From positions 1-64,000 of the forward strand of contig JAEZFW010000072.1 of assembly GCA_023417315.1 (NCBI GenBank): 64,000 nt of DNA. The letters run 5' to 3'. The position numbers and the translations under genes are program-made. Below, piece by piece: positions 1-8,308 of the stretch. Numbering within the stretch: the first letter of the stretch is position 1; each line of letters starts with the position of its first letter. Under the pieces are notes generated by a model, which did not search any database, was not told the origin of the DNA, and saw only the letters and a list, made by a program, of their open reading frames with translations. Origin of the DNA: Pseudomonadota bacterium (GTDB lineage: Bacteria > Pseudomonadota > Gammaproteobacteria > Steroidobacterales > Steroidobacteraceae).

Positions 1-124
1 GGTTCGCAGCTCATCACGGCGCGCAGCACATATCATGCTGCATCACGACGCCGGATATATGTCCGAGCACCGCTTCCGTTCACCCATCAACGCTTGACGG
101 TGAGGAGGCGTCCATATATGTCCA

Positions 125-538
125 ATGTGTCATACCCCGCTCGCACCTTTCCTGATTGAGCCGGAACATGAGGATTCCGAACGCGAGCGCGATCTTGTTC
201 TCCTGAGCGACAAGGCAGACTTGAATGATGCACGCCTCACTGCTGCGCTTAAACGCTACTTCGACAAGAGCTCCACGTGGTCGAAGCGCGTCCAGTATTG
301 TGGTGTCGCTTTGGTAGGCTTCGATGCCTCATTCTATCCGCCCGATAGTGCTAAGGCAGTGGCCAACGATATAGCGCAAGCCGCTCGTGCCGACCTGGAG
401 AACTGGAAGTTGAGAATCGGCGAACGGCTCATTTCGGAGAAGCTAGAGCAGTTGGAAATCGAATTCCTCTGTCTGCCGCTGCCGTCAGTAGAGGGGTTTC
501 GATCTGCTTTTCTCAAAGCAATGGGCCTGAAAGAATGA
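125..538 (+). pseudogene. hamA: HamA (Hachiman, DUF1837) C-terminal remnant
   Basis: The 137-residue product resembles the C-terminal half of HamA, the DUF1837 effector of the Hachiman anti-phage system: a helical stretch, a hydrophobic strand near residues 60-66 (VALVGFD) and the closing segment with LCLPLPS followed by an F-x(5)-MGL end. Family members are about twice as long and carry the nuclease active site in the missing N-terminal half. Upstream in this frame there are stops at 95-97 and 101-103, and the other two frames give nothing HamA-like, so the gene looks 5' truncated rather than cut by the window edge. Its stop overlaps the helicase start by 4 nt (ATGA), the usual hamA-hamB coupling. 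The family call is by pattern recognition; the neighbouring helicase is the best support. Confidence 0.6.
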
Positions 539-2868
539 GCGCTCTGGAGCTTCATGCTTGGCTAATCGACGAAGGTGTCCGAGATGAACTCGAGGACCTC
601 ACCCGACGCACTGTTATCACGGAACTGGACAATCTCGTCATTACGGGGGACGCGCCGCCCGTGTCGTCTATCGATTGGTCCCGCCTACTATTCGCCGGCA
701 GTATTCTGGCTCGCTCCGATCTTCGAGCGCATCAAGAAGCCGCGTTGCGGATCGCAACTGGTGCTGTGACATTATCTGAAAGCGTCGATATCAGGGACGC
801 GGGTGCTGTGCTGTTAGGCAAACTCTCTAACACGCGCGCGATCGCGTTGGCAGGTAAGCGGGGTCTGCTTGCCGAGGATTTAGACAGCAGGCTCGGCATG
901 ACACTTCGGATCGAGACTCAACGACGAGAGACGGATCAGGCCATTCTCCTCAATTCCAGCGGACGCTGGCTCCCGGTGAACGATTTCCAGAGACGCCTCT
1001 GGAACGATGTCGCCGATTACCGCTGGCTTTCGGCCTCAGCGCCGACCGCATCGGGTAAGACATTTCTCGTTCTGCAATGGCTGATCGACCAAATCCGATC
1101 GACTGAGCCTTGCATTGCGGTTTACCTAGCACCAACGCGAGCGCTGGTCTCCGAGATCGAAAGCAATCTCCTCGCCTTGCTTGCTAACGACAACACGGTC
1201 CAAGTTTCATCGCTCCCCCTGCGTGATAAGTACGATAGTTCACGCGCGCAGAGGAAGCGACTCATCCTTGTTCTCACGCAGGAAAGGCTGCACTTACTTG
1301 CCAATGCTCTAAATGATGAGATCGAGGTCGGTCTACTCGTCGTGGATGAGGCTCACAAGATCGGCGATGATCAGCGCGGCGTCATATTGCAGGACGCCGT
1401 CGAGCGCATTAGCCGCGCCAATAACAAGTTGAAAGTCGTCTTCATCAGTCCAGCTACTCAGAATCCTCAAGAACTGCTCGCCGACGCTCCTAAAGATATC
1501 GAAGTAGGTGCTCTCGACAGTGATGCGCCAACAGTTCTCCAGAACCTGATTGTGGCAGAACAGGTGCCACGCAAACCTAAGCTGTGGAATTTATCCGTCC
1601 TTCTGCACCGTAGCGTTCTGCCCGTTGGTGTCCTCAAACTAGCTAGCTCCCCGGCTGGCGTCCAGAAACGGTTGGCGTTCATAGCAGCGGCCGCAGGAGA
1701 GCGCGGTGGAACGCTTGTGTACGCCAACGGCGCAGCTGACGCTGAGGACATTGCTGATCTCATCAGTCAACTGATTCCGTCGACCGGCACATCTAGCTCT
1801 GAACTGCTTGAACTCGCGGATCTGGCGCGCAAGAGTGTGCATCCAAAATATAAGTTGGCAGCGCTCGTCGAGCGCGGCGTCGCATTCCACTACGGGAACA
1901 TGCCGTCACTGATCCGGCTTGAAGTAGAGCGACTTTTCCGTTCCGGTACGATCCGTTTCTTGGTCTGCACATCAACTCTGATCGAGGGCGTCAACCTGTC
2001 ATGCCGTACCATCGTTCTGAGAGGTCCGCGCAAGGGGATCGGTCATCCGATGGAGCCGCCTGACTTCTGGAACCTAGCGGGTCGGGCGGGGAGATGGGGC
2101 AACGAATTCCAAGGAAATATCATTTGTATCGACCCTCACGACGAGAATGCTTGGCCTCGTGGAGTTCCCGCACGATCACGTTATCCAATCAAGCGTGAGA
2201 GCGATGCGATAATCGAGTCGGGGGATTCACTCGTCGACTATCTCAATCAGCGGGCCGCAGTCGCACTCGCGGGATTGCAGGAATCTGATAAGTATGAGCA
2301 CGTGGGAGCATATCTGCTCACTACCTACCTGCGACTTGGCTCAATCTCCAAAGCTAACCTTGCCCAGCGGCATGATCCTTCCATCATAGAGAAACTCGAT
2401 CGAAGCGTCGCGAGCATCGCCAGGCAAATCGAGATAGGCCACGAACTAGCGGGTCGCCATCCCGGTGTCAGCGCACTAGGCTTGCAACGTTTACTGGAGG
2501 CATTCCGCAAGTACGAAGGCGACGTCGAGAACCTGCTGCCTGCGGCAGTCGACAGTCAGGATAGCTATGACCGCTTTATCACCATCATGCGGCGCATTAA
2601 CCAGCATCTCTTTCCGGCTTTCCTGCCCGAAGGGTTGATCCCGCTGTACGCGCTGATTGTCGTCCAGTGGCTCAAAGGATTTTCACTCGCCGCGATGATT
2701 AAACGAAACATCGCCTACCACAAAGCTCGTAACAGGCCGTACAAACTTGCATCTCTAATTTCGCAATACGATGGACCTTGTCGAGCAGATCGCCCGGTTC
2801 AAAGCGCCAAAGTACTTCTCTGCCTATACCGACGTTCTGAAGTTACATTTGCGCGCTATCGGGCGTAG
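535..2868 (+). CDS. hamB: HamB-type SF2 helicase of Hachiman, N-terminal and core part (frameshifted)
   Basis: This is a superfamily 2 DNA helicase, expected to be the sensor/motor of Hachiman. Visible motifs are Walker A (APTASGKT, Lys175), the DEAH box at residues 271-274 (VVDEAHK), a motif III-like SPAT segment, and motif VI NLAGRAGR at 513-520. Near residue 744 (around base 2765) the frame drifts into 34 residues without family character and stops. The expected C-terminus continues in the next frame (2771-3130), so a single-base indel between about 2759 and 2790 has split the gene. The start overlaps the hamA stop (ATGA). The enzyme may keep its ATPase core but lacks its normal C-terminal domain unless the indel is a sequencing error. 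Confidence 0.75.
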   Translation: MSALELHAWLIDEGVRDELEDLTRRTVITELDNLVITGDAPPVSSIDWSRLLFAGSILARSDLRAHQEAALRIATGAVTLSESVDIRDAGAVLLGKLSNTRAIALAGKRGLLAEDLDSRLGMTLRIETQRRETDQAILLNSSGRWLPVNDFQRRLWNDVADYRWLSASAPTASGKTFLVLQWLIDQIRSTEPCIAVYLAPTRALVSEIESNLLALLANDNTVQVSSLPLRDKYDSSRAQRKRLILVLTQERLHLLANALNDEIEVGLLVVDEAHKIGDDQRGVILQDAVERISRANNKLKVVFISPATQNPQELLADAPKDIEVGALDSDAPTVLQNLIVAEQVPRKPKLWNLSVLLHRSVLPVGVLKLASSPAGVQKRLAFIAAAAGERGGTLVYANGAADAEDIADLISQLIPSTGTSSSELLELADLARKSVHPKYKLAALVERGVAFHYGNMPSLIRLEVERLFRSGTIRFLVCTSTLIEGVNLSCRTIVLRGPRKGIGHPMEPPDFWNLAGRAGRWGNEFQGNIICIDPHDENAWPRGVPARSRYPIKRESDAIIESGDSLVDYLNQRAAVALAGLQESDKYEHVGAYLLTTYLRLGSISKANLAQRHDPSIIEKLDRSVASIARQIEIGHELAGRHPGVSALGLQRLLEAFRKYEGDVENLLPAAVDSQDSYDRFITIMRRINQHLFPAFLPEGLIPLYALIVVQWLKGFSLAAMIKRNIAYHKARNRPYKLASLISQYDGPCRADRPVQSAKVLLCLYRRSEVTFARYRA

Positions 2869-3130
2869 CGATTTGATTGAAGATGACATCGATATCGGAA
2901 CTCAGCTTGAGCTCGGTGTGTCGTCGCGAACCCTTCTCTCGCTTATGGAGTTGGGTTTGTCGCGAATGAGCGCGGTCGCGCTCTATGAGAAGATCGCGAG
3001 AGACGACCTTACTAGGGAAGAATGTCTTGCTTGGGTTGCGAAACGCGATGCGGAGTTCGAAGGAAGCTCTATTCCTACGATCATCGTTCGAGAAATCCGA
3101 GAGAAGCTTCTGTCTAAAAGTGGGGAATAG
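2771..3130 (+). pseudogene. hamB: HamB C-terminal fragment in shifted frame
   Basis: This 119-residue frame overlaps the end of the helicase frame and continues its homology. It has an RFKAPKYFSAY segment, then an LMELGLSRMSA segment typical of the end of HamB-like helicases, then an acidic helical tail. The in-frame ATG at 2771 is probably not a real start, since no ribosome binding site precedes it and a stop lies just upstream (2756-2758) in this frame. Read together with 535-2868, the intact ancestor would be about 860 residues. Reads from another isolate would show whether the indel is fixed. Confidence 0.6.
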
Positions 3131-3164
3131 GCTACGTCAGCCTCATAATCGCAAGGAAGTTGGG

Positions 3165-3458
3165 ATGCCAGCCAAGTCTATTACGATCGGAGTACTTCAC
3201 TTTACTAAGAAGGGCGACGCCGTCGCACACCTTCGAGCCATGCTCAACCGATATGATGTAGGTGATAAGGTGAGCGCTGCAGACGAACAGGTCTTAAGAG
3301 CTGCGCTTGCGCTTCATCCCGATGCCACAGCTAAGGTGGGCTGCGGAATCAGGGATTTCAGTGTGAGAACTGCTGACTTTGGGACGAAGTGCTTCTGGCT
3401 CAATAGAATCGACGGTACCACTGAAAAGTTCTCATTTCGGTCGTGCATTTACGGTTAG
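3165..3458 (+). CDS. DCL family protein (DUF3223)
   Basis: A 97-residue protein that matches the DCL/DUF3223 fold throughout: an FTKKGDA start, an LNRYDVGD segment, an ALHPDA stretch, a conserved K-x-GCGI, a CFWLNR core strand and a C-terminal FSFRSCIYG. In plants this domain is found in chloroplast rRNA-processing DCL proteins and at the C-terminus of the Pol V large subunit; bacterial functions are unknown. The ATG at 3165 is preceded by AAGGAAG with 5 nt spacing, so I prefer it over the longer frame that opens at 2985 inside the helicase fragment. It lies 34 nt behind the helicase fragment on the same strand and may have been co-transcribed with the Hachiman genes; a defence role is only inference. 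Confidence 0.7.
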   Translation: MPAKSITIGVLHFTKKGDAVAHLRAMLNRYDVGDKVSAADEQVLRAALALHPDATAKVGCGIRDFSVRTADFGTKCFWLNRIDGTTEKFSFRSCIYG

Positions 3459-3517
3459 CGCTGCGTACGTCGAGGTGCCTTAAGTTATCGCTCCAGAAGG
3501 AGTTCTAGTTTTCTGCA

Positions 3518-3574
3518 GTGATACGCGTCGGCCCGCGCGTGTGCGGGTACACTGAGCTTCCTCCTGCGTATCAC
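3518..3574. repeat. 9-bp inverted repeat in the 3459-3663 intergenic region
   Basis: GTGATACGC at 3518-3526 is matched by its exact reverse complement at 3566-3574, with a GC-rich 39-nt loop. It sits between the DCL gene and the convergent hydrolase gene, so it may serve as a transcription barrier, but there is no T-tract. The rest of 3459-3663 shows nothing I can name. Confidence 0.35.
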
Positions 3575-3663
3575 GGAGTGAACGGACTGCAGCCCCGGTT
3601 CAGGCAACTCAGGTCTCAGGCAGATAAAGCATGCCTCGGTGACGACAGCCGCTTACCAGTTGC

Positions 3664-5901
3664 CTACATCGGCTCCATTGCAACAGCTTCATGATCAAAG
3701 ATTGCCGCGACCCCGAACTCGCACCACCCACTACGATTCTCGGCCCGCAGCAAGCCATCCGAAACGAGCGACCACAACTTCGCGCGCGGTGCTCTATCGG
3801 CCATCCTTACCCGCACTCGCACCGGCCCAACCGCCACCAACTCATGCACCGGCGTCCGCCAGGTGCCAACATTGGTGAGATTCACAAGATGCAGCACGAA
3901 CCGCCCATCTTGCTGATAGAGATGACAATCGATCAGCCCAGGCCCTTCGACGTGTAACGGCACATCATCCTTCACCGCCCATCGAACCAATCGCGCGAGC
4001 AGATCCCCGTGATCGGGAATGTAATCGCGCGAGAAGCGTCGATCGATATCGGCGGGTAGATAAACGACGCGGCTGCCGTTCTCGAGCGTGTTGAGGATGA
4101 GGCCTGGAATGTCGGTGCTTGATTCGCGCATCCAGACATTCTCTGCAGGCGTGACGGGCACTGGCGGCACGTATGTGAGCGCGACGGTCGCGTGCGGATC
4201 GACGCGCAAGGATTCGAGCGCGCCGCCGAAGGCGAGCACGTCGGTGTCGCCGAACTCGCGGAGGGTTTCGTGGCGTGCGTCGTTCGCGGGGAGTCTTAGA
4301 TAAGTCTGCGACCATTCTTTCGCGTGCGCGGTTCGCTTCGCGTCATCGCGCCACGAATGCGTTGCGGGTACATGTGCGCCGAAGAGATCGGCGAGTGCGA
4401 AGTCGCTGCGCACTTCGCCCCATTCATTGCAAAGCGAGCTCAAACCGGTTGCGAGCAAATTGCCGCCGGCATTCACGAATGCGCGCAGCGCGGTGGCTTG
4501 TGCATCGGAGATCGCGGCGAGATTCGGCAGGATCAGAAGACGCAGGCCGAGCTCGGCGCTCACGCGCTCGATGTCATCGATGTGCACGGGAACATACGGG
4601 ATGCGTGCGCGAATCAAAGCTTGCGTAAATCCGTTCCACGGATCGTCGACATGCGCGGAGCCGTCGTCGCGGCCGAAGAAATCCATGTTCCGTTGCGACC
4701 AGACGAGTCCGACGGTCGCGACCGGGCGGCGATTGACTAGATATTGTTCGTTCGCTTCGTGCCAGCGCCAGAGCGGTTCGGCCGTTTGGAACATGCGCCG
4801 ATCCTCTTGCACCGCGCCGAGGTGATGCCACCACGGTTGAATGCCGCCCGCGAATGCTTCCACCGTCCACAAGCGCACTTCGGGCTCGGGTTTCATTGCG
4901 AGCCGGAAGTTGTGCTCGGTGAGGTGATACATCGCAATGCTTTCGGGAATGACTTTGTCCCACCCGCCGACGCTGTGCAGGCGCTTGCCGGTTTCGGCGT
5001 TGTGCTGAAAGCCTTCGCTGTCGAAGCGGCGTTGATGATCGAGCATGATCATCGGCGTGCGCCGATACACTTCGCGATCGTCGCGAAACACGCGCGACTG
5101 CCAATTCTGCGCGCCGGCCATCATGCCGACCCAGATGCAGTGCTCGCCGCCCGCTTCGCGCGTCACGCGATTGAAGTGATCCCAGATCTCGAGGCGGCGC
5201 GCGTAGTTCCACATGATCCACTCGCGATAGAGCGGATCGTTCCAGTTCGCGACACGCGGCAGCGCCGCGCCGGTGCGAGCGTGGAACGAGCGCTCGCAGT
5301 ACGTGCAGAAACACGGCTGATGCCGCATCGGCCCGTTCCAGTTGTTATCGGTGAAGCCTTCGCGCCGATAGCGACTCGCGATCTCGCGCAAGATCGAAGG
5401 GAGGTACTCGTGGTAGTACGGGCCGTTGACGCAGGCGATGTAGAGCTCGTTCCAGATATACGGCTTGCCGTCCGCATCGTGTGCGAACCAGTCGGTGTGC
5501 GCGCGGTAGAACGCTTCGTGCGCTCGACTCGAGTCCATGCGTGCGAACACCGCGAGCCCGTCCTCGCGAGCGGCCGCGCGCAGCTCGCCGAAAAGGTCGC
5601 GATCGCCGAGCTCTTTCGCGCGGCGATGGAAGGGCACTTCGGTCGGATAGTACGCAACGATACCGCCGGCATTGACGACGACGCCTTGCACGCGCGTGCG
5701 CTTCCAATGCGCGCGCCACCAATCGATGTCGATGCGAAGGGGGTCTATTTCGGTCAGGTTCGTTTGACCCCAACGCAGGGTGCGTTGGTACCAGGGTTTG
5801 TCTATGGCTGCGGCGTCCGCGGCGGACGAGCCGAGCTCAGGTAGCGAGGCGGCGAGGGTGATTGCAGCAGTGGATTTGAGGAAGGTGCGGCGAGAGGTCA
5901 T
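3664..5901 (-). CDS. Tat-exported putative glycoside hydrolase with beta-galactosidase trimerization-like domain
   Basis: The 745-residue protein opens with a twin-arginine signal (SRRTFLKS) and an Ala-rich hydrophobic stretch, so it is probably folded in the cytoplasm and exported by Tat. Residues about 45-370 look like the hypothetical glycosyl hydrolase 6/GH42-like TIM barrel group, including a paired-cysteine segment (CFCTYC) near residue 197 that may bind a metal. Residues about 390-510 resemble the beta-galactosidase trimerization domain (VGLVWSQRN, then LLILPN and AGGNLLATG). I chose the second methionine (5901) because it places the RR motif at the N-terminus; an in-frame start at 5925 is less likely. 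The substrate cannot be inferred. It is a single gene convergent with the Hachiman remnant. Confidence 0.75.
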   Translation of the reverse strand: MTSRRTFLKSTAAITLAASLPELGSSAADAAAIDKPWYQRTLRWGQTNLTEIDPLRIDIDWWRAHWKRTRVQGVVVNAGGIVAYYPTEVPFHRRAKELGDRDLFGELRAAAREDGLAVFARMDSSRAHEAFYRAHTDWFAHDADGKPYIWNELYIACVNGPYYHEYLPSILREIASRYRREGFTDNNWNGPMRHQPCFCTYCERSFHARTGAALPRVANWNDPLYREWIMWNYARRLEIWDHFNRVTREAGGEHCIWVGMMAGAQNWQSRVFRDDREVYRRTPMIMLDHQRRFDSEGFQHNAETGKRLHSVGGWDKVIPESIAMYHLTEHNFRLAMKPEPEVRLWTVEAFAGGIQPWWHHLGAVQEDRRMFQTAEPLWRWHEANEQYLVNRRPVATVGLVWSQRNMDFFGRDDGSAHVDDPWNGFTQALIRARIPYVPVHIDDIERVSAELGLRLLILPNLAAISDAQATALRAFVNAGGNLLATGLSSLCNEWGEVRSDFALADLFGAHVPATHSWRDDAKRTAHAKEWSQTYLRLPANDARHETLREFGDTDVLAFGGALESLRVDPHATVALTYVPPVPVTPAENVWMRESSTDIPGLILNTLENGSRVVYLPADIDRRFSRDYIPDHGDLLARLVRWAVKDDVPLHVEGPGLIDCHLYQQDGRFVLHLVNLTNVGTWRTPVHELVAVGPVRVRVRMADRAPRAKLWSLVSDGLLRAENRSGWCEFGVAAIFDHEAVAMEPM

Positions 5902-5919
5902 GCGAGCCCATTCTAAGTT

Positions 5920-5950
5920 CGTCATCCTCGTGATGGCGAGGATCTATCCT
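5920..5950. repeat. REP-like palindrome (CTCGYGAWGGCGAG family)
   Basis: An imperfect hairpin of the form GTCATCCTCG-TGATGG-CGAGGATC just upstream of the hydrolase gene. The same palindrome, with core TCCTCGCGAAGGCGAGGA, recurs in intergenic DNA at 6356-6385, 6397-6420, 28115-28142, 34527-34560, 59412-59439 and 59573-59602. Confidence 0.7.
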
Positions 5951-5964
5951 TTCTTGATTTTTCT

Positions 5965-6291
5965 GATGGGCCCTCGCCTCCGCGAGGGTGACGAGCATTG
6001 GGAGTGGAGCGCTCGCACTCTGCACCTCGTCGCACTTTGCGAACGCGAGGATCCATGTTTCCCGATGGAGCCTCGCCTCCGCGAGGGTGACGAGCATTGG
6101 GAGTGGAGCGCTCGCACTCTGCACCTCGTCGCACTTTGCGAACGCGAGGATCCATGTTTCCCGATGGGCCCTCGCCTCCGCGAGGGTGGCGAGCATTGGG
6201 AGTGGAGCGCTCGCGCTCTGCACCTCGTCGCACTTTGCGAACGCGAGGATCCATGTTTCCCGATGGGGCCTCGCCTCCGCGAGGGTGACGA
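5965..6291. repeat. 99-bp tandem repeat, three full copies plus a 30-bp partial copy
   Basis: Units begin at 5965, 6064, 6163 and 6262, exactly 99 bp apart, with only a handful of substitutions. Each unit contains two small palindromes (CCTCGCCTCCGCGAGG, and a degenerate REP end GAACGCGAGGATCCATG). Since 99 is a multiple of three, several frames stay open across the whole block on both strands, but the predicted peptides are just the repeat read through. The 5902-6433 stretch holds no gene; it is this array plus REP palindromes. Confidence 0.9.
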
Positions 6292-6326
6292 CAGTTCTGA
6301 CAAGTCGGATTCGATCGCGACTCGCA

Positions 6327-6349
6327 TGTCGGGTTGAAACCCGACCTAC
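6327..6349. repeat. Hairpin repeat TGTCGGGTTGAAACCCGACC
   Basis: A near-perfect palindrome (GTCGGGTT-GA-AACCCGAC) followed by TAC. An identical copy is at 28086-28108 and a diverged copy (TGTCGGAATGAACTCCGACC) at 43638-43660. All three are intergenic. Confidence 0.75.
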
Positions 6350-6355
6350 AGCCTT

Positions 6356-6420
6356 CGTCATCCTCGCGAAGGCGAGGATCTATCCGGCGCTCCAACGTCG
6401 TCCTCGCGAAGGCGAGAAAC
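6356..6420. repeat. Two REP-like palindromes
   Basis: Two copies of the TCCTCGCGAAGGCGAG palindrome (6356-6385 and 6397-6420) lie side by side just downstream of the regulator gene that ends at 6434. They could act as a transcription terminator or mRNA 3' stabiliser for that gene; no T-tract is present. Confidence 0.65.
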
Positions 6421-6433
6421 CCAGCAGCGTGGA

Positions 6434-8200
6434 TTACGGCCACATCCCTACGCGGCGTACCAGCGCGACAAACCGCGGGTGTGATCTCAACGGCGCGAGC
6501 TTCTCGTTCACTTGCAGGGAGATCATCAGCACCGAACGCTCCTCGTACGCGCGCTCCAGCCAATCGAGTGCGAGGTCGACCTCGGCGAGTCCGAGATGTA
6601 CTTCGGCTAGAAAGAACGCGGATACGTAGCGTTGGGTTGAAAGTTCTTTCAGACGGTTTAGGAGAGCTCGTGCCTCTTCGATTCGGCCAATGGTGGCAAG
6701 CAGGTGCGCCTGCGCGGCCATCGATTGGATCTCCGCACCCGCAACCGACATCATCGCGACGAATTGCTCGAGCGCGTCATCGAAACGCCCCGCGCTCTGC
6801 AGGACCAATCCGTAACGAAAGTGAAGGTAAGCGGAGGTTGGCTCGACTGCAGCGCAGCTGCTGAGCTCGTGCAATGCTTCGTTTAATCGACCCGAACGCG
6901 CGAGGATGATCCCGAGATTCGCGCGCGCCACCACCCAAGTGGGATCGATCTCCAAGATACGCTTCATCTCCGCGATCGCCTCGGACTGCTGCCCGAGACA
7001 GGCAAGTGCCATCGCGTAGAACTGGCGCGCGGTCGTACTATGAGGATTGATCTCGATCGCGCGACGAAAAGCGCTCTCGGCGCCGTTGCGGTCCCAGTCG
7101 TAGGTGAAGGCAATCTGCCCGAGCACCGCATGCGCCTCACTCAAATTGGCATCGAGCGATAAGGCGCGCAGCGCCGCCTCGCGCGCTGTGGGGACCATTT
7201 CTTTCGGTGGTGCCGCATCCAACGTCGCACTCGGTATGGTTGCGAGCACCTTCGCCTCGGCGATGCCTGCGAACGCAAGTGCAAATGAAGGGTCCAGCTC
7301 GCATGCGCGCGCAAACAAATCCGCGGCGCCACGCAACGCTTGGCCTGTACGACGGCTCAACAAGAAGCGGCCACGAAGATAGAGATCGTAGGCCTCTGGG
7401 TTCCCCGTGTGCCGCCGAGTCAAGCTCGAGCGTTGCGCGCCAGAGAGCTCGAGTGCAAGCGCCTCGGCGACGCGTCGCGAGATCGAGTCTTCGATCGCGA
7501 ACAGATCGCTCAGCGCTTCATCGAACTGATCCGCCCAGAGCGTCGCTTCTGCCTCAACCTCGATCAATTGCACGCTGACTCGGAGCTGCGTACCGGCGCG
7601 GCGCAACGATCCGCATAGAATCACATCTGCCTTCAACTCCCGACCTGCTTCCGCCGCAGGCTTTGCGCCGTTGCTGTAACGCGCCGTAGAGCTCGTCGGC
7701 CGGACGATGACCTCTTGGATGCGACTGAGTCGAGTCGTCAACGCATCCGCGATTCCGAATGCGAGTGAGCGGTCGTCCTCGTGCGGGGTGAACGGCGCGA
7801 AAGGCAGTACGGCAAGCACGCGACGAGCGGAAGCGATGGTGTCGGCACGGCGATAGATCGGTTCGACTCGACCATCGAAGCGATAACCTCGGCGCGCGAC
7901 GGTCACGATGCATTCAGCCGAATCACCGAGCGCTTTGCGCAAATCCGACATCACGCGCGCGAGACTGTTGTCTTCGACGATGACGTTCGGCCACAGGCGC
8001 TGCATTAGATCTTGCTTCATGATCAACTCGCCCGGATGCTCGAGCAACATGGCCAAGGCTTCGAGCATGCGTGGCGAGGAGGGCAAGGCCTGTCCATTAC
8101 GTTCGAGCGCATGCCGCCTTAGATCGAGCCGCAGATCCGCAAACTCGTACGCCACTGGCTGCGTGAAACCGCTTTTCAGGCTTTCGTCAGAGTTCTTCAT
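6434..8200 (-). CDS. CadC/OmpR-type winged-helix regulator with TPR domain
   Basis: A 588-residue cytoplasmic regulator. Residues about 12-105 form an OmpR/PhoB-type winged helix (YEFADLRLDL, LWPNVIVEDNSL, then ARRGYRF). Residues about 130-255 resemble the TolB-N/adenylate-cyclase-associated domain (VLAVLPF, then GSLRRAGTQLRVSVQL). The rest is a run of TPR helices (AEAKVLA, LGQIAFTYDWDRNGAESAFRRA and similar). There is no receiver domain and no clear membrane segment, so it is more HilA-like than CadC-like. The frame opens with a GTG at 8266, but the ATG at 8200 gives the usual length of N-terminal arm. It is divergent from the MFS gene at 8309, which it may regulate. Confidence 0.8.
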   Translation of the reverse strand: MKNSDESLKSGFTQPVAYEFADLRLDLRRHALERNGQALPSSPRMLEALAMLLEHPGELIMKQDLMQRLWPNVIVEDNSLARVMSDLRKALGDSAECIVTVARRGYRFDGRVEPIYRRADTIASARRVLAVLPFAPFTPHEDDRSLAFGIADALTTRLSRIQEVIVRPTSSTARYSNGAKPAAEAGRELKADVILCGSLRRAGTQLRVSVQLIEVEAEATLWADQFDEALSDLFAIEDSISRRVAEALALELSGAQRSSLTRRHTGNPEAYDLYLRGRFLLSRRTGQALRGAADLFARACELDPSFALAFAGIAEAKVLATIPSATLDAAPPKEMVPTAREAALRALSLDANLSEAHAVLGQIAFTYDWDRNGAESAFRRAIEINPHSTTARQFYAMALACLGQQSEAIAEMKRILEIDPTWVVARANLGIILARSGRLNEALHELSSCAAVEPTSAYLHFRYGLVLQSAGRFDDALEQFVAMMSVAGAEIQSMAAQAHLLATIGRIEEARALLNRLKELSTQRYVSAFFLAEVHLGLAEVDLALDWLERAYEERSVLMISLQVNEKLAPLRSHPRFVALVRRVGMWP

Positions 8201-8308
8201 CGAAAGAACACGACCGGACGGTCTGTTTGCCCCAGTATGCACCACGCATGGATAGCCGACAGCCACGACTCACGTGATGCCGCAATCGAGCGATCTGGGA
8301 AACGACTC

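Noticed and set aside
2756..2790. Programmed ribosomal frameshift in the HamB gene
   Set aside because: No slippery heptamer or downstream pseudoknot is apparent, and HamA is also damaged, so decay is the simpler reading.
4744..5844. A 366-codon plus-strand frame opposite the putative glycoside hydrolase gene
   Set aside because: It is an antisense shadow produced by the GC-rich codon bias of the real gene; no family character or ribosome binding site.
5837..6629. Long open frames on both strands across the 99-bp repeats
   Set aside because: They exist because the period is a multiple of three; the peptides are simply the repeat translated, with no start signal.
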